Origin: Selaginella tamariscina
Taxonomy: Eukaryota; Streptophyta; Lycopodiopsida; Selaginellales; Selaginellaceae
Assembly: GCA_003024785.1 (NCBI GenBank)
Contig: PUQB01000037.1
Location: 406,443 to 470,442, forward strand
Length of the DNA: 64,000 bases
Direction of reading: 5' to 3'
Below, in pieces: positions 46,936 through 59,271 of this stretch. Numbering within the stretch: the stretch's first letter is position 1; the number at the start of each line of letters is the position of its first letter. A program made the translations under genes and the position numbers. The notes below the pieces were generated by a model, which ran no database searches, had not been told where the DNA came from, and worked only from the letters and a program-made list of their open reading frames with translations.

Positions 46936-48583
46936 TGTCATAGTTTTTACTATGACTCGATCTTTACTTTGAACGTTGACTGTTATTACCTACTGTACTA
47001 TGTTGACGAACCCTAGATGTAGTAAAAAAACAGCCCCGCTTAGTGCACTTAGGTGTTTAGGGGTAGTCCGGCCGGTTATCTTTAGATGTCGCGAGAAACT
47101 CTAAGCGAAAGTAGACTTACCTTTTAAAAAACCCACCCCCGATTTAACATCCTAGTTTAAAATGAGTTTGGCATGTTAAATAGGGTTAGGAACACCCCTA
47201 GGGTTGACCTAGTGTGCAAACTCATCTCATTAACTAAGGGGCTGGCATTTAGTGCCAGCCCACTTACACATACAGGAAAATAAGGGGGGGGGGGGCTCTG
47301 TCACATAAATAAGGTAGAGTATATGTAAGGAGCTCCTGGGTTCATGATTGAGTTCGTTGCTTTTCTGCCGGTGCAAGCTTTAGCTTGTGTCGTTAGGTAC
47401 AACCCTCTGTTGTGCCGCCCTAATTTCCAGATGATAGGGGTACGTCCCACCTTCGGGGTAGCTTACCCTTAACGTTGGCGAATCCATGCCTGGGAAGTCT
47501 TGTCGGGATGCACGTTCCAAGAGGCAGTGGTTGTGGCTTGTCTCTAACCTCCTCCTCCACGTTAAGTTAGGTGAGCATTCGTGGCCAAGCAAGGCACATC
47601 CATGTCCTTGACCGGCTGTGGGTGTGGAATCTTGTTTGACAGGTTCACATTACCAATTCCTGAGGGTTCACTAAGGGGTTCTAGAGTTGGCATTTAGGGG
47701 CCACGTTTGTGGCACTTAGTGCAACTCTTGAATCTAAAGGGCTATGGCATGATAGCCCACATCGTGGAAGGCAGTGTCACATAGAAATGTGACACTAGGC
47801 TAGACGTCACACGATATAACTCCCGAGGCACGCCCTTTGGGGTTGTGTCATGGGTTTGTCGCCAAGGGGCTAGATACTCTAGTAAACATACATGCTTGTG
47901 TTTGCACTAGGGTGCTAAACCTTGAGCATTCGCTCAAGGGAGGTTAAGTCTCGTAACTAGATGTGCTTTGGCACACTTGGCTAGGGGGTGTTCTCCTTAG
48001 GCTCTAAGGGTTGAATAACCTAAGCTCATTAGCAAAAGCCCTATCATGAGACACTCGCAAGGTCATATACTTAGGGTTATCCAAGCCTAGCCTTAGGGGG
48101 TTTGCTTAGCAAAACACTCGTGTCCACCTACGGCACACACTCGTGTCCTCACTAAGTACTAGCCCTAGGTCTAGGGTATGACTTAACCACTCAAACTCTT
48201 AGGGGTTAGTCGTGGTTCAGGGTACCCCTTGTCGCCCTAAAGGGGGTACTCCCAGATGAGGGTGATTCCTCGAAAGGTAAGTGATGATGCCTTAGCTTTG
48301 TCACAGGGGTATGTGTGAGACACATCTGCTTTGTGGGTTAGGGCATGAGCCTGTCTAGGTCTACTGGGACAGGATCCTAAAGTCTACTCGGGTTATCCTC
48401 TAGGGTTTAGGGGATGGTCATTCTAGGGGGACTTAGGGTAGGACTCTAAGTCTTTTGTCTAATTGGGCCCCTGAGTCAGACTCTTAGGGTTATCTTGAAA
48501 GACTTAGCATTGCTCAAATAGGGTGATGATGCCAAATGGCCACTTGGCAACCACGTGTTGGCCCTTCGGGTTAAATTCTGACA
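46936..48583 (+). repeat. element B right LTR (1648 bp)
   Basis: TGTCATAG at 46936 to TTCTGACA at 48583. Contains a 12-G run near 47284-47295. Preceded by a polypurine tract and followed by target copy GCACA, then the continuation of the G1 pol gene. Confidence 0.92.
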
Positions 48584-48588
48584 GCACA

Positions 48589-49498
48589 CATGGGATTCCA
48601 ACGATGCCTTGAGAGGATTCGGCAGCACTTGTATTGGCCTCAATTGAGGCAAGACCTGCATGAGTACATTCATACGTGTCTGAAGTGTCAACGGCATAAT
48701 ATGTCCACACTTCCTCATGCGGCAACCCTGGAGCCAATTCGAGTTTCTCGCCCCTTTGAGCTGGTAGCGTATGACATCATGGGACCATTCCCTGTGTCGC
48801 AGTTTGGTAATCGATACATCATTGTGTGCTCTGATTACTTGACTCGATGGGTAGAAGTGTGTGCTTTGCCAGATGCTACAACAACTTCAATCATTAAGTT
48901 CCTACTAGCTCAAGTGGTGCTAAGGCATGGTTGCCCTGAACGAATTTTATCGGATCAAGAACCGGGCCCAGCAACGGAAGCAGTAGCTTTGTTGATGCGA
49001 CGATTGCAGATTCGACAATTTTTTACCTTAGCTTATCATCCTGAGACTGATGGTTTGGTGGAGCAGTTGAACAGGATTTTCAAAGTCATGCTTGCCAAGT
49101 ATGTGAGCCCTGACCATATGGATTGGGATATGTGGCTTCCATATCTCCAATTTGCTTATGTTTCAGCCCCTCACAAGTCAACAGGGATTTCCCCATTCAA
49201 AGCTTTGTATGGTCGTGAACCTGTATTGCCACTAGCAGTTGGCATTACTCCTCACGAGGCACGGTATATGGCATATGTGGTTGGAGCATTTGAATCAAGT
49301 CCTTCCTCTGTTGTATGCTTAAGGTGGAGAACAATTAGCTTGGGCACAAGAGTATTAGCGTCGAACTTACAATCAACGACATTGAACGCCACCTCAATAC
49401 CAAGTGGGAGATTTGGTTCTTGTCAAATTTCCAAGGCTAGGGGATCAAACACACGCAACAAGGCTTCAGCCGTGATGGGTTGGGCCTTGGAGTGTTGA
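48589..49498 (+). pseudogene. G1 integrase (3' part of the split pol)
   Basis: Continues pol after the insertions. The HHCC zinc finger supplies its two Cys as CLKCQ near 48680, its His residues being in the stranded piece 32758-32783 and at the junction. The catalytic triad is present: D in AYDIMGPFP, D in ILSDQEPG, and E in DGLVEQLNR. The GISPFKALYGREPVLPL block that follows is typical of gypsy integrases. After about 49300 the frame becomes unconvincing. The continuous 300-residue frame contrasts with the many stops in the upstream half. No chromodomain is seen. Confidence 0.87.
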
Positions 49499-49660
49499 AG
49501 AACAGTTGGGAACGCAAGTGTATCACTTGAAGCGGCGTGATGGTGTTCAGAAGTCACAACATGTCACTCATCTGTGTCAACTACTATCATTCCACCAACG
49601 AACACTCATCCAAGCAGGAGGACAACCTTGATAGGCAGAAGCCACGTCTTGAGAGGGGGA

Positions 49661-49881
49661 TGTAAGGTTCCATGGTATATACTATGTATATACACCACAT
49701 ATACTCTGCCATGGAGGTGCCATGTGGCATTAGGATTCATGCACACTAATCTGGGCACTGAATAATCTGGGCACCATGATTTACTTGGGACCAAGAGTGC
49801 TAATCTTAGCACAGACACTTAGTATAAATACCTTGTATGAGTCAGATCTAATCGAATCAGATTTGGTATTCACACCTCTCA
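49661..49881 (+). repeat. right LTR of G1
   Basis: Starts TGTAAGGTTCC, preceded by a G-rich polypurine tract, and ends CACACCTCTCA. It is homologous to 19745-19966. Here TATAAATACC keeps the TATA box. Confidence 0.92.
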
Positions 49882-50931
49882 AATTTACATTTTTAAATTT
49901 TAAATTGTATTTTTATAATTTAAAACTTATTAAATTCTAGTGATAAAGTTTTAATTATATATATAAGATATATATAATATATTTGTTTATATTGATGTTT
50001 TATAAAATCCACATCACAATATTCTTTTACGAAGGAAAACTGTTTCATATTCAATTATATATTTTTGTAAATGTAAATGCATAAAATAATTGTCCTTTAT
50101 TTGTATTATGTTTAATACTATGTTTGTAATTATATAAAATTATACAATTTGCAGATTTTATATCTAAGATCTTAACAGCATATAATATTGGACTTTTTAT
50201 CTAGTATTATTATGAACTACTTTATAATATATTAAATAATCGTGGCCTTTAACTCGAAATCCTGGCACACAATTTTGACCGTTAGATCTTCTGATTTTTT
50301 ATTTAGTTGTTTTGTGTGGCTGATTTTCAACGAGTATCTTTTCTTCCACGTGTCAAGATTTCCAAGGTGGGGAACACGTCAGCTTCATTGGAAAGGAGAT
50401 ATATTCTTTGATAATAGCATATCACTGTACTATTATAAAATATAATTATTATATCTAAATTAATTTATATTCAAAATCATTACTTAATAAAATGTATTCT
50501 TTACTTTTATATTATGAAAAAATATTGAATATATACGTAATGCCTACGTAGTATGGATATCTCATATATATGTCTGTGTGTGTGTGGTGTGTGTGTGTAT
50601 TGTATATTACATATAAATATGAAATTGTTTATCTAGATTATTCTTTAAATTTTAAAATTTAAATATTACTGAATATGCTTAGTATATTCTCGAAAATATA
50701 TGTCTGCTTATAATCATACATGATAAATACTTTGGATAATAAGAATATTTTCAAAGTTGTCCTCATTCTAGAGACGTTCTATTATCACTTTCCAGGGACC
50801 CCAACACACGCGCGCGCGCGCACGCACGTACACGCACACACACACGTGCACATACGCACTTTCTTCATAAAGTGTTGACATTTGACATGTAGAAATAAAT
50901 CTCACAGGACAAATAATAGTTGACAGCTCAT

Positions 50932-50965
<34 letters not shown>

Positions 50966-52331
50966 ATTGTACATATATACGTATTTGTGCGTGTATATAA
51001 AGCAAAAATTACATACATATATATGTATGTATGCATGTATGTAAGCATAAAGTAATATAAATAAAGATGTTTTTATTTATTAGCGCAAGCGCACACACGC
51101 CCACACACACACACAACATATATATATATATATGCATGTATATAAAGCATAGATTTGTTTTTAAATGATTATAAAAGTAAACTCCATGCAATTAAATGAA
51201 ATCTATGTTTAAAAAAAAAAATTATAGTAAAATATTTCTTTACAATATATTAAACATAAATATACATATATATATTTTGGGGAACATTTAATATTATTTA
51301 AATCGTTTTTTAATATATTTTTAAATTCATTATATAAATATATTATATATTACTAAAATGATTTTAAGGTATCGTAATTTGAATTAAAATATATCAAGTA
51401 CAACTAAAAGAGTGAATATCAATCCATATTTTCAAATAAATCGATCGTAGAAGGTGCAGATATTGTATGGTTGTGTGTAATTAATAAAAAAATAATTTAA
51501 TGATTTATTTAAATAACAAAGATTCTCACTACAAATGAGCACGTTTATATAGGAAATGGACAGAGTAGTAGAAGGGTGCTATTATAATAAAATGTTATAA
51601 TATACTTAAAATTAATTAATTAAATTCTGTGGGATCTGAAACGATTTGTTAAGATATTAATTTTAACTTTAAGGAGATAGTGCCGACAAACAAAGATACC
51701 TTTGTCAGTATATACACACGCATACACATAGGCATCATACGCCTATGCATATTGTCACGTGCAAGGTGGCGATGCAAACAAAGAAGCGAATATGCTCTTT
51801 TGTACGGACGCGCCTTTTCATTGGCTTTGGGTCATATCTGACCATGAAGTTGGAGACCCGTCCATGTCCGGCTCTTAAGTTAACACGTGGCCCCCACATG
51901 GTCTCTCGCTTCGTCTTCCAGTTAGATTTATATTCTTTTATTTATTCTTTAAGATATTTTTATTTCATTAGTCCTAATAACAACATTAACGGATATAAGT
52001 ATATGTTGACTCTTATAAATAATTAATAAAAATAATAATGAATATTATTATGTAAATTATGTTAATTTACACGTCATTTTCTCGTCATATATTAGATGGG
52101 AAAACCAAAGAAAAAAAATACCTTGTAACCGTCCACCACACATTAGGTGACACAAATTAGATCCATTCCTTAAACCCTTTTTGTCTCTTTCACACACCTT
52201 TTTTTCTCTCACTCTCCATTCCAAGCCTCCAGGAGCTTACTTATATATACATATACACACACACACACACACACACAAACACACACCTCTCTATACACCT
52301 GTGTGTATTCCATTCTGTGAGTAGTCTTTCA
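49882..52331. other. intergenic, right of the TE nest
   Basis: AT-rich, with GT/TG runs at 50574-50600 and 50939-50965, and alternating GC/CA tracts at 50809-50845. From about 52100 the sequence becomes CT-rich (leader-like) before the dioxygenase ATG. No other gene seen. Confidence 0.6.
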
Positions 52332-54060
52332 ATGGAGAATGCACTCCCGGAGACACACAAGTGGCCAGTACAGGACTGTCCCAGAGTCGCACACAACGAG
52401 TACCAGGCGGGACTGGAGCTCCCTATAATCGACTTATTCTCTGGATACCGCCGAGCCATTACTGGAGGGATAAACAAGGCGTGCAGTGAGTGGGGGTTCT
52501 TCCAGGCCGTCAACCACGGGGTCGATCCGACGCTGTTAAGGAATGTCGAGTCCCTGTCGCAATCGTTCTTCGGGCTGCCTGAAAGTGAGAAGTTGGCAGT
52601 AACCAAGGGCAACCGGAAATTGCAGCTCTACCACAGCTTCTACCATAAGAAATACCCAAATGTTCCTGGGTCGAAGGCCTCAATGTCCATGATATGGTCA
52701 CTATACCACATATTGCAGGCTCAGTGTGGCCGGAGAAGAGCTCCAACATAAGGTATAGTTTGCACAGACACACACAAACTGCACAAAAAACATGTAAATT
52801 TTATTCTCTTCTATCTGAACAGCGAAACGTTCATGGATTACCTCAAAGCAATGCATGAATTGGGGAACAAGATCCTCCGTTTGCTTGTGTGCAGCCTGGG
52901 TATGGAAACAGACTCCGCAGGCAAAAGATCTGCTTGATGGGTGCGGTTTTCGTGGGACGAGGTTCAATTACTACCCTGCATGTCCCGATCCGATGATGGT
53001 ACTCGGGATAGTTCCACACACAGATCCAAACGTGTTACTATACTGCACCAGGACAGTGTTGGGGCCTCCAGATATGCAAAGATAAACAATGGATTGCTGT
53101 CACCCATACAAAATGCTTTGGTTATCACATTGGCGACAGTTTTGAGTTTCAGTCTTTTGTTTCTTCTTATAAAATTTATCTTAGATATAGTCTTAATATA
53201 TATATATCTATAGTGCATCGTGTATTCACAGTGTACCCTTTTGTTAAGGTGAAGAGCTAGAATCCTTGCATTACCAGTTTATATTATAAACGATTAATAT
53301 AAATAACTGCAGTGTGTGTGTCTTTTGGTGAGAGGAAAGAGAATATACATAGCATATATAAATATTTGTCACTAGATATAAGTGGGCCTAGCTGCATGAC
53401 GTTTAACATGACTGAACTCATATTATGTGTTGCCTATGTAACACGATTGTGACTGATTCAATGGAAAAACTAAATAAAACAACCTAGGCAACTTGACAGT
53501 TGTTTCTTATGTGGTACTAATTATTTTTTTTAATTACTTATTTTATATTTTTTGTACATGAGATCCTATATATTGCACCTGTTAAGTTAAATATTCCATT
53601 TAACTATTCCAATGAGAAAGATAGCTAAGCTTGTCATCATCTATCAATAGAGTTAGGGTTAGGGTTTAAGGTTTAAAATTTAAATTTAAATTTTACACAT
53701 ACAGGCGTGGAGTAACTGCAGATACAGGAGCGTGGAGCACCGAGCGGTGGGAACAAAGAAACACCTAGAATATCAATCGCTTATTTTCATGGGCCTGTTG
53801 AGGACTTTGATATTGAAGCACCATCTGAGCTTGTAGATGAGGAGCATCCAAGGGTTCACAGGACTTTCCGATACTATGAATATATGACTTTCAGGTATAT
53901 ATTGATAATATATAATTAAAATATATAATGATCCCATAAAATCCCCAAGAATCCCATTTTCTTATATAATATAACCTATACTGAAATTCAAATACAGGAC
54001 TCAAAGGGACCATGTTGGGAAGGGTGCATTTCACATATTTTCGGATCCTATACTATGAGC
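52332..54060 (+). pseudogene. 2-oxoglutarate/Fe(II)-dependent dioxygenase (DOXC type), frameshifted
   Basis: Family of plant oxygenases acting in hormone and specialised metabolism; the substrate is unknown. Exon 1 (52332-52752) starts MENALPETHKWPVQ and has the N-terminal domain LPIIDLFSGY and ACSEWGFFQAVNHGV. Exon 2 starts at 52823 (ETFMDYLKAMHELGNKILRLL). Core motifs survive in pieces: FNYYPACPDP, then HTD (two iron ligands), GLQICKDKQW, then RYRSVEHRAV (third ligand, near 53730) and RISIAYF (2OG-binding Arg-x-Ser). A last part encodes FRYYEYMTFR, and a final exon follows at about 54001. At least three one-base shifts (near 52680, 52930, 53750) separate these pieces. It could be a pseudogene or an error-rich consensus. 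Confidence 0.75.
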
Positions 54061-55279
54061 TAAATTAAAAAATCAAATTTTCAAGTGAAATTTTGGCCAG
54101 GTGGGCAGAACTGCTATATCTGGGAAGTATATAATAAAATAAATTGATTTATGAATAATACCTGTAAAAAAGACAAACATTTATTTTAAATAGTTTTTTT
54201 ATAATTGCAGCTCTGGCATTTTGAAATAATTTATGAATATTAATAAATAATTTTATTATTTACCTATTATAAAAAATTTTGTCTCAAAATGAATTAAAAA
54301 ATTCTTTTATCAATTTTTTTTCTTCCATATTTAACATGTAGGTTAATAAACTATGTTTAATATCATTTCATTTCATTATGTAAACATTTAAATCTAAGTA
54401 TAAATTGAATTTTTTAAATAATATAATTTAAAACATCTAGTTTATGAACAACATTCTCTATTATAAAATGTAATTATATATAAATTTGAGTGTATCGTGT
54501 AACTCATTCATGCACATTACACAACCGCAATATATATATATATATGGGTTCTACTTGTAATTTATTTTAAGACAATAATTTATTTTAAATAGTTTTAAGT
54601 CCTGCATAATTATTCCTTTTAAATTTTTTAATAATGGCATTTTAATTTAAAATATCTTATGAATAATAATGATATAGAATTTTATTATTAAAGTTGCCTA
54701 TTAACTTGTTATAAAAAGGTTAATGAAATTTTAAAAATACATTTTTGTTAAGAAAAAATTATATTCATTAATAATTTAGAGGTTTGAAACTATGTTAATG
54801 TTTTTATTATTTGTATAAATTTCTCTCACTTTTAAACATTTTAAATGGAACGAAAACTAGCTATAATTTGTTCTGTTTATAGATAAGAAACTTTTCTATA
54901 AAGTTGAGTAATCTTGTGATTCATCGTTATAAATTGAACATTTTTAAAAATAATAATAATATATATTCCATCTTCTAAGTCACATAATTTAGTTATATTT
55001 TTTTAACTGAGAATATATAAATTAAACTTATTTGATATTTTAAATGTTTTTTTTATAAATTTAAATGTACATATATCTAAAGGCTAACATCAATGTGTGT
55101 GTGTGTTAATGCACATGTGCTATATAACAAATTATTTAAATATACTAAAAGAAAAGAAAGAATAGAAATGACAGTCGTGCATCATATATGTAAAAATGTT
55201 ATACTCTTTTATCTTTAGATTATTAATTTTATATAACAAAGTCAACAATTAGGGTAAAGAATATACTGTGAATCTGGCT
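54061..55279. other. intergenic, extremely AT-rich
   Basis: Long A/T stretches with no coding signal. A short GT run lies at about 55094-55106. No transposon ends recognised. Confidence 0.6.
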
Positions 55280-56420
55280 ATGGCGACTGTCACAGAGGTG
55301 CGTGATCTTCTGTCTCTAAAGCCGCATCCGGAGGGTGGGTTCTTCGCCGAGACCTTCCGTGATGCCTCAATATTCTTCACAAGGATTCTCTCCCTGATAG
55401 ATGTGAGTCTCTCTCACACGCACACACACGCACACACACGCACGCTTTTTTTTGCAGTTAAGGTGGACAGGCCTGTGAGTACATCGATTTACTTCCTTGT
55501 TCCAAGTGGATCTGTGTCAAGGCTACACCGCATTCCCTCTTCCGAAGTGTGGCATTTCTACTATGGGATCCCCTTACAGTAAGCACACACCACACACACA
55601 CACACACACATATAGTACATTTACATTTCAAAATATACATTTATGTGTAATGGGTGCGTGTTTTTGAAAATATATACATATACACGTCTGTATGAGTAGC
55701 ACAGAGGCATGTGTATATGTAGATATTTTGAACAGGTTCTACAAGGAAATACAAGTTTTCTATTAACAGAATGTATGTGTGTGCACGTACAGACTCATAC
55801 AATATATTTGTATATCGTATATAATAATATACATGTATATAAACATATATACAGTAACAACAAGATCTAATCAAGTAAAGAGCAATCTTGGATAATAGAA
55901 AGTCTATATGAAGCATCACACACACATATACAACTTGTGTTTTTTTGTTATTATACACTTATGTGCAAGTGTTTGCTCACTCGGCCACTATTATATATAT
56001 TATACATATATACAGGAAGCATGCATTTGTGTGTGACTACTGCAAGGTATATAGAAGAAGATGCACACACACATACGCACGCACGCATACGCACACATGT
56101 ATTAACTTTGTTATATATTTAGGTTTTGTTTGAGATTGAGAGGACGGCAGATTAAGCAAACCATATTGGGAAGACATAGCAGCAGGCAAAAGCTACAGTA
56201 CACGGTGCCAACCAATGGTGTGGTTTGGAGCATATCCAACCAAAGACATGGAGCAATCGCGACGGCTCCAAATGCATCAAGGCTCCCTCACGAGACCCTG
56301 ATAAGAACTTCTCCCTCGTTGGATGCACAGTTGCGCCAGGTTTCCAGTATGAGGACTTCGTTATGGGTAACAGAGAACAACTTATCGAGTGGTTTCCACA
56401 TGTGGAGCACATGATTAGTA
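55280..56420 (+). pseudogene. DUF985 cupin-superfamily protein, frameshifted
   Basis: Small beta-barrel (cupin fold) protein of unknown biochemical role. Exon 1 is 55280-55402 (MATVTEVRDLLSLKPHPEGG, with the family's HPEGGFFAET motif), exon 2 is 55463-55578 (STSIYFLV, SRLHRIPSSEVWHFYYG), and exon 3 starts at 56123 in correct phase (VLFEIE). Exon 3 then needs three or four one-base changes within about 170 bases to read RQIKQTILG, QYTVPT and NFSLVGCTVAPGFQYEDF. The last block, GNREQLIEWFPH, is clean. Splice sites and metal-site residues remain, so decay is recent or the sequence has errors. The exact 3' end is unclear. Confidence 0.75.
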
Positions 56421-56444
56421 TCTCACTCCTAATAATTAAATGCT

Positions 56445-56479
<35 letters not shown>

Positions 56480-56607
56480 TAGATATACGTACATATGTAT
56501 GATGTGTATGTATATGTACATATGTAATGAGTGTTTTTATTTGGTATCAATAATAAAAAATTCCATAAATCTAATAAATTATGTATGTATATGTATATAT
56601 ATATTAT

Positions 56608-58873
56608 ACTCTCGTTAATTAACCATTTCAGAAATGTGATATTATAATTGTTTGAATTTCGTAATGATATAACAAACTTATGCTGCACAAGCTCCCTGAC
56701 CCTGAGAGTAAATAGTTTAATAATGTTCATAGAAAAATCAAATAGAACATGATTGAATTACTTTTATGGAGCTAGTTGAAAATGTATAGTAATATTTTCT
56801 AATTTAGATTATTATTTTGTTGTGAACATGCACGCAAATCTGTTAAACATTGTTCTACAGTCATTTATTAGGTGTTAAAAAATGGCTTAGTTTATATTAA
56901 CATATAAAATAGGGTGTCTTATTGTCAAAATATAATATATACAGACATATATGTATGCTTATGTATATGCTACTATATTAAATATTCCACAATGTACACG
57001 CACACATTCCATATAAATGTGTATCTTTAAATCTCTCTATATATACACACATAGATCCATACACATCTCTGTGATATATTATTCGAAAAGCAATATAATA
57101 AATGAAACATTAATACGTAGTTTTCTTAATTTTGAAAAAAAAAAGTTTATATTCTGTGGTAAGGTAACTACAGTAATTACGTAGGTTACCTTAATAATTA
57201 AGGTATATATGGGGCTAATCTTATAATTATAGATAGTTTATTATGCATAGTTGAAATACGATTAGGTATATATTTTTGATTTATATATATAAATTTTAAC
57301 ATGAATATAACGTTATCCTAATTTTCTTCTTTCCTTGTGCTGTTATGGTCCTTATATTGGTAGAGATGCCAATAATATGTCTAAAAGATCCTTATATTGG
57401 TGGAGATGCCGGTAGTATGTCAAAAATATCTTTATAATGGTGAATGTGAAAATTATCTTATAATTATAATTAACCCTGTATATACCTTAATTATTAAGGT
57501 AACCTATGTATTTACTGTAATTACTTTACACTATCATTTTGAATAAATGCTTACCGTATTCGTCTTTCCTGTGTATTTCATTTTGAAATTTAAAATGCAA
57601 AATCAAAATGAGAATAAAAATTCAAATTTAAAGGAAACGTATGGAAAATTGAAAGGCAAGCTTCGTATAGAAGTGAAATTGTATAACATGGAAATTAGGT
57701 TTACAAAAGTTTAAATGTAAATAATTCACGCGGTTTAATTTTTAAACCTCGGTGAATTAATTATAAATTATGACATTAGTTTATAACTTCTCTAAGTAAT
57801 AAACTCGCTATAAATTATACACGAATAAGTCCGTGTCTATTATTTATATAATACATCAGGTGCATATGTATGTGAACTTCTACACTTGCTTAAGCAGATG
57901 GTTAGTAAGATTAACACGACGCGTTAGAGGAAAAGGGCTACGTAATTACTAATGATTAATTATGATATCGTTATAGTTTTATGTATAAGTCTCATATGTA
58001 TATGTATATCAGTAGAACAAGAGCAATGTGTTATTTTTATGCTTGTTAATTAATTTATTTTGGATGAGGCTACAAAACTTAATGCGAGAAGAAAGAGAAG
58101 CTTTTATATACTCGTAACACTCTGTCTCTCTCTCTTGAGTTATGTATATGTCATATATATATGCTCTTGATTATAACTTTGGTATGTTAATTCCTGCAGG
58201 AGAAAACTAACCTAAACTAAGATGTGTGTGTATGAGAGAGAGAGAGAGAGAGCATATACATAACGTGTGTATGTGAGAGAGAGCATATATATAACTTGTG
58301 TGTGGTGTGTGGAATGGATAGATACACAGTTAGAATGAATATTTATGGCTGGAAAGAGAGATAAATTTTACTATACTATATGATAAGTCGTATCGCATAT
58401 ACTATCTTAATGTATGAATTATTATATATTATATACATTTCTCATTGTATTTTCTGCATTTAATAGAAAGTTATATACAGTTTGTTAACAGCGGTTTGTC
58501 ACGTCAAATTAAGGGGATAGATTAAGAATAATCTAGAATTTATTGCAAATTTTAATTTGCTAGAAAAATATCTCAAATCTTAGTTAGTATTGTTTGAATG
58601 TTATTATTTAAAAGCTCACAACCGGATAGGATAAGATGGGGTTTTATTAAAAATGTACGTTATATATATATAATACTCTCATTAATTAAACATTTTAGAA
58701 ATATAATATGATATCTCAAAGTTTAGTTACAATTGTAAGCATTATTCAAATGATAAATTTATTATTTGAAAGATCAGAACCAAGTGGAAGCAACACCCGT
58801 TTTATTTAAGAATCATTATGATGTGTGTGTGTATACACACATATATAACACGCACACACACGCGTATATATGC
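56608..58873. repeat. 3.4-kb tandem repeat, copy 1 (internally deleted, with MITE)
   Basis: Begins ACTCTCGTTAATTAACC. Matches the start of copy 2, then skips about 840 bp (joins at about 56900 to AGGGTGTCTT) and holds a 376-bp MITE at 57156-57531. A roughly 190-bp internal duplication is visible at 58545-58870. Confidence 0.8.
57156..57531. mobile_element. MITE with about 70-bp terminal inverted repeats
   Basis: The left end (GTGGTAAGGTAACTACAGTA) and the reverse complement of the right end (GTGTAAAGTAATTACAGTAA) stay similar for about 70 bases through GGTTACCTTAATAATTAAGG. The centre holds a 37-bp direct repeat (CCTTATATTGGTRGAGATGC). It is absent from copies 2 and 3 of the tandem repeat at the equivalent site (60348-60364, 63890-63902). 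The target duplication could not be resolved. Confidence 0.85.
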
Positions 58874-59225
58874 ACTCTCATTAATTAAACATTTCAAAAA
58901 TATGATATTATAATTGTTTGAGTTTCATTTATTAAATGATATAACTTATGATTTGATTGAAATTAAAAATTACAGTTTATTTACAAAGACTAAGTAAACT
59001 TATGCTACAATCTCCATAACTTAATTTGTCACACGTTCTATTTTATAAGGGATCTATAGCGGTTTTCTATGAACATTAATAAAGAGTTAATATGATGCCC
59101 AGAATCCTAGGTTTCTATTTAATATTTTCTAATTTAAATTATTGTCTATGTACATGCATGCGTATCTGTTAAACATTGTTCTTACAGTCATTTATTAGGT
59201 ATTAAAAATGACTTAGTTTATATTA

Positions 59226-59226
<1 letters not shown>

Positions 59227-59271
<45 letters not shown>
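59227..59271. repeat. (TG)n microsatellite
   Basis: A TG run of about 43 bases inside tandem-repeat copy 2, at a place where copy 3 has none. Confidence 0.95.

Larger units (their letters stand above)
32784..48583 (+). mobile_element. LTR retroelement B, non-coding interior, nested in G1
   Basis: The left LTR is 32784-33309 plus 42029-43128, interrupted by a solo LTR; the right LTR is 46936-48583. Both begin TGTCATAG and end TGACA. Just inside the left LTR is ATTGGTAGTGGAGC (43129-43142), a weak match to the initiator-Met primer-site pattern TGGTATCAGAGC. A polypurine tract AAAGGGGGGAG lies at 46923-46933. Flanks are GGACA (32779-32783) and GCACA (48584-48588), a 5-bp target duplication with one change. 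The 3.8-kb interior has no open frame above about 90 codons, so this is a non-autonomous (LARD-like) or fully decayed element. Confidence 0.88.
19745..49881 (+). mobile_element. old Ty3/gypsy retrotransposon (element G1), split by later insertions
   Basis: Two LTRs of 222 and 221 bp start TGTAAGGTT and share a TATAAATAC box; they differ at roughly a tenth of positions. AATT is present on both outer flanks (19741-19744 and 49882-49885). A polypurine tract GAGAGGGGGA (49651-49660) abuts the right LTR. The remaining body is 19967-23157 (gag, protease, RT, RNase H), then 32758-32783, then 48589-49660 (integrase). The two gaps hold a CACTA transposon and a second LTR element. Across the junctions the frame reads through the conserved HDxPxSGHxG zinc-binding start of integrase, proving that the pieces belong together. 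The primer site TTGGTGGAGATG (19967-19978) does not match initiator-Met tRNA well. Confidence 0.93.

Noticed and set aside
19745..49881. Single giant 30-kb retrotransposon
   Set aside because: Internal target duplications and different termini show it is several nested elements.
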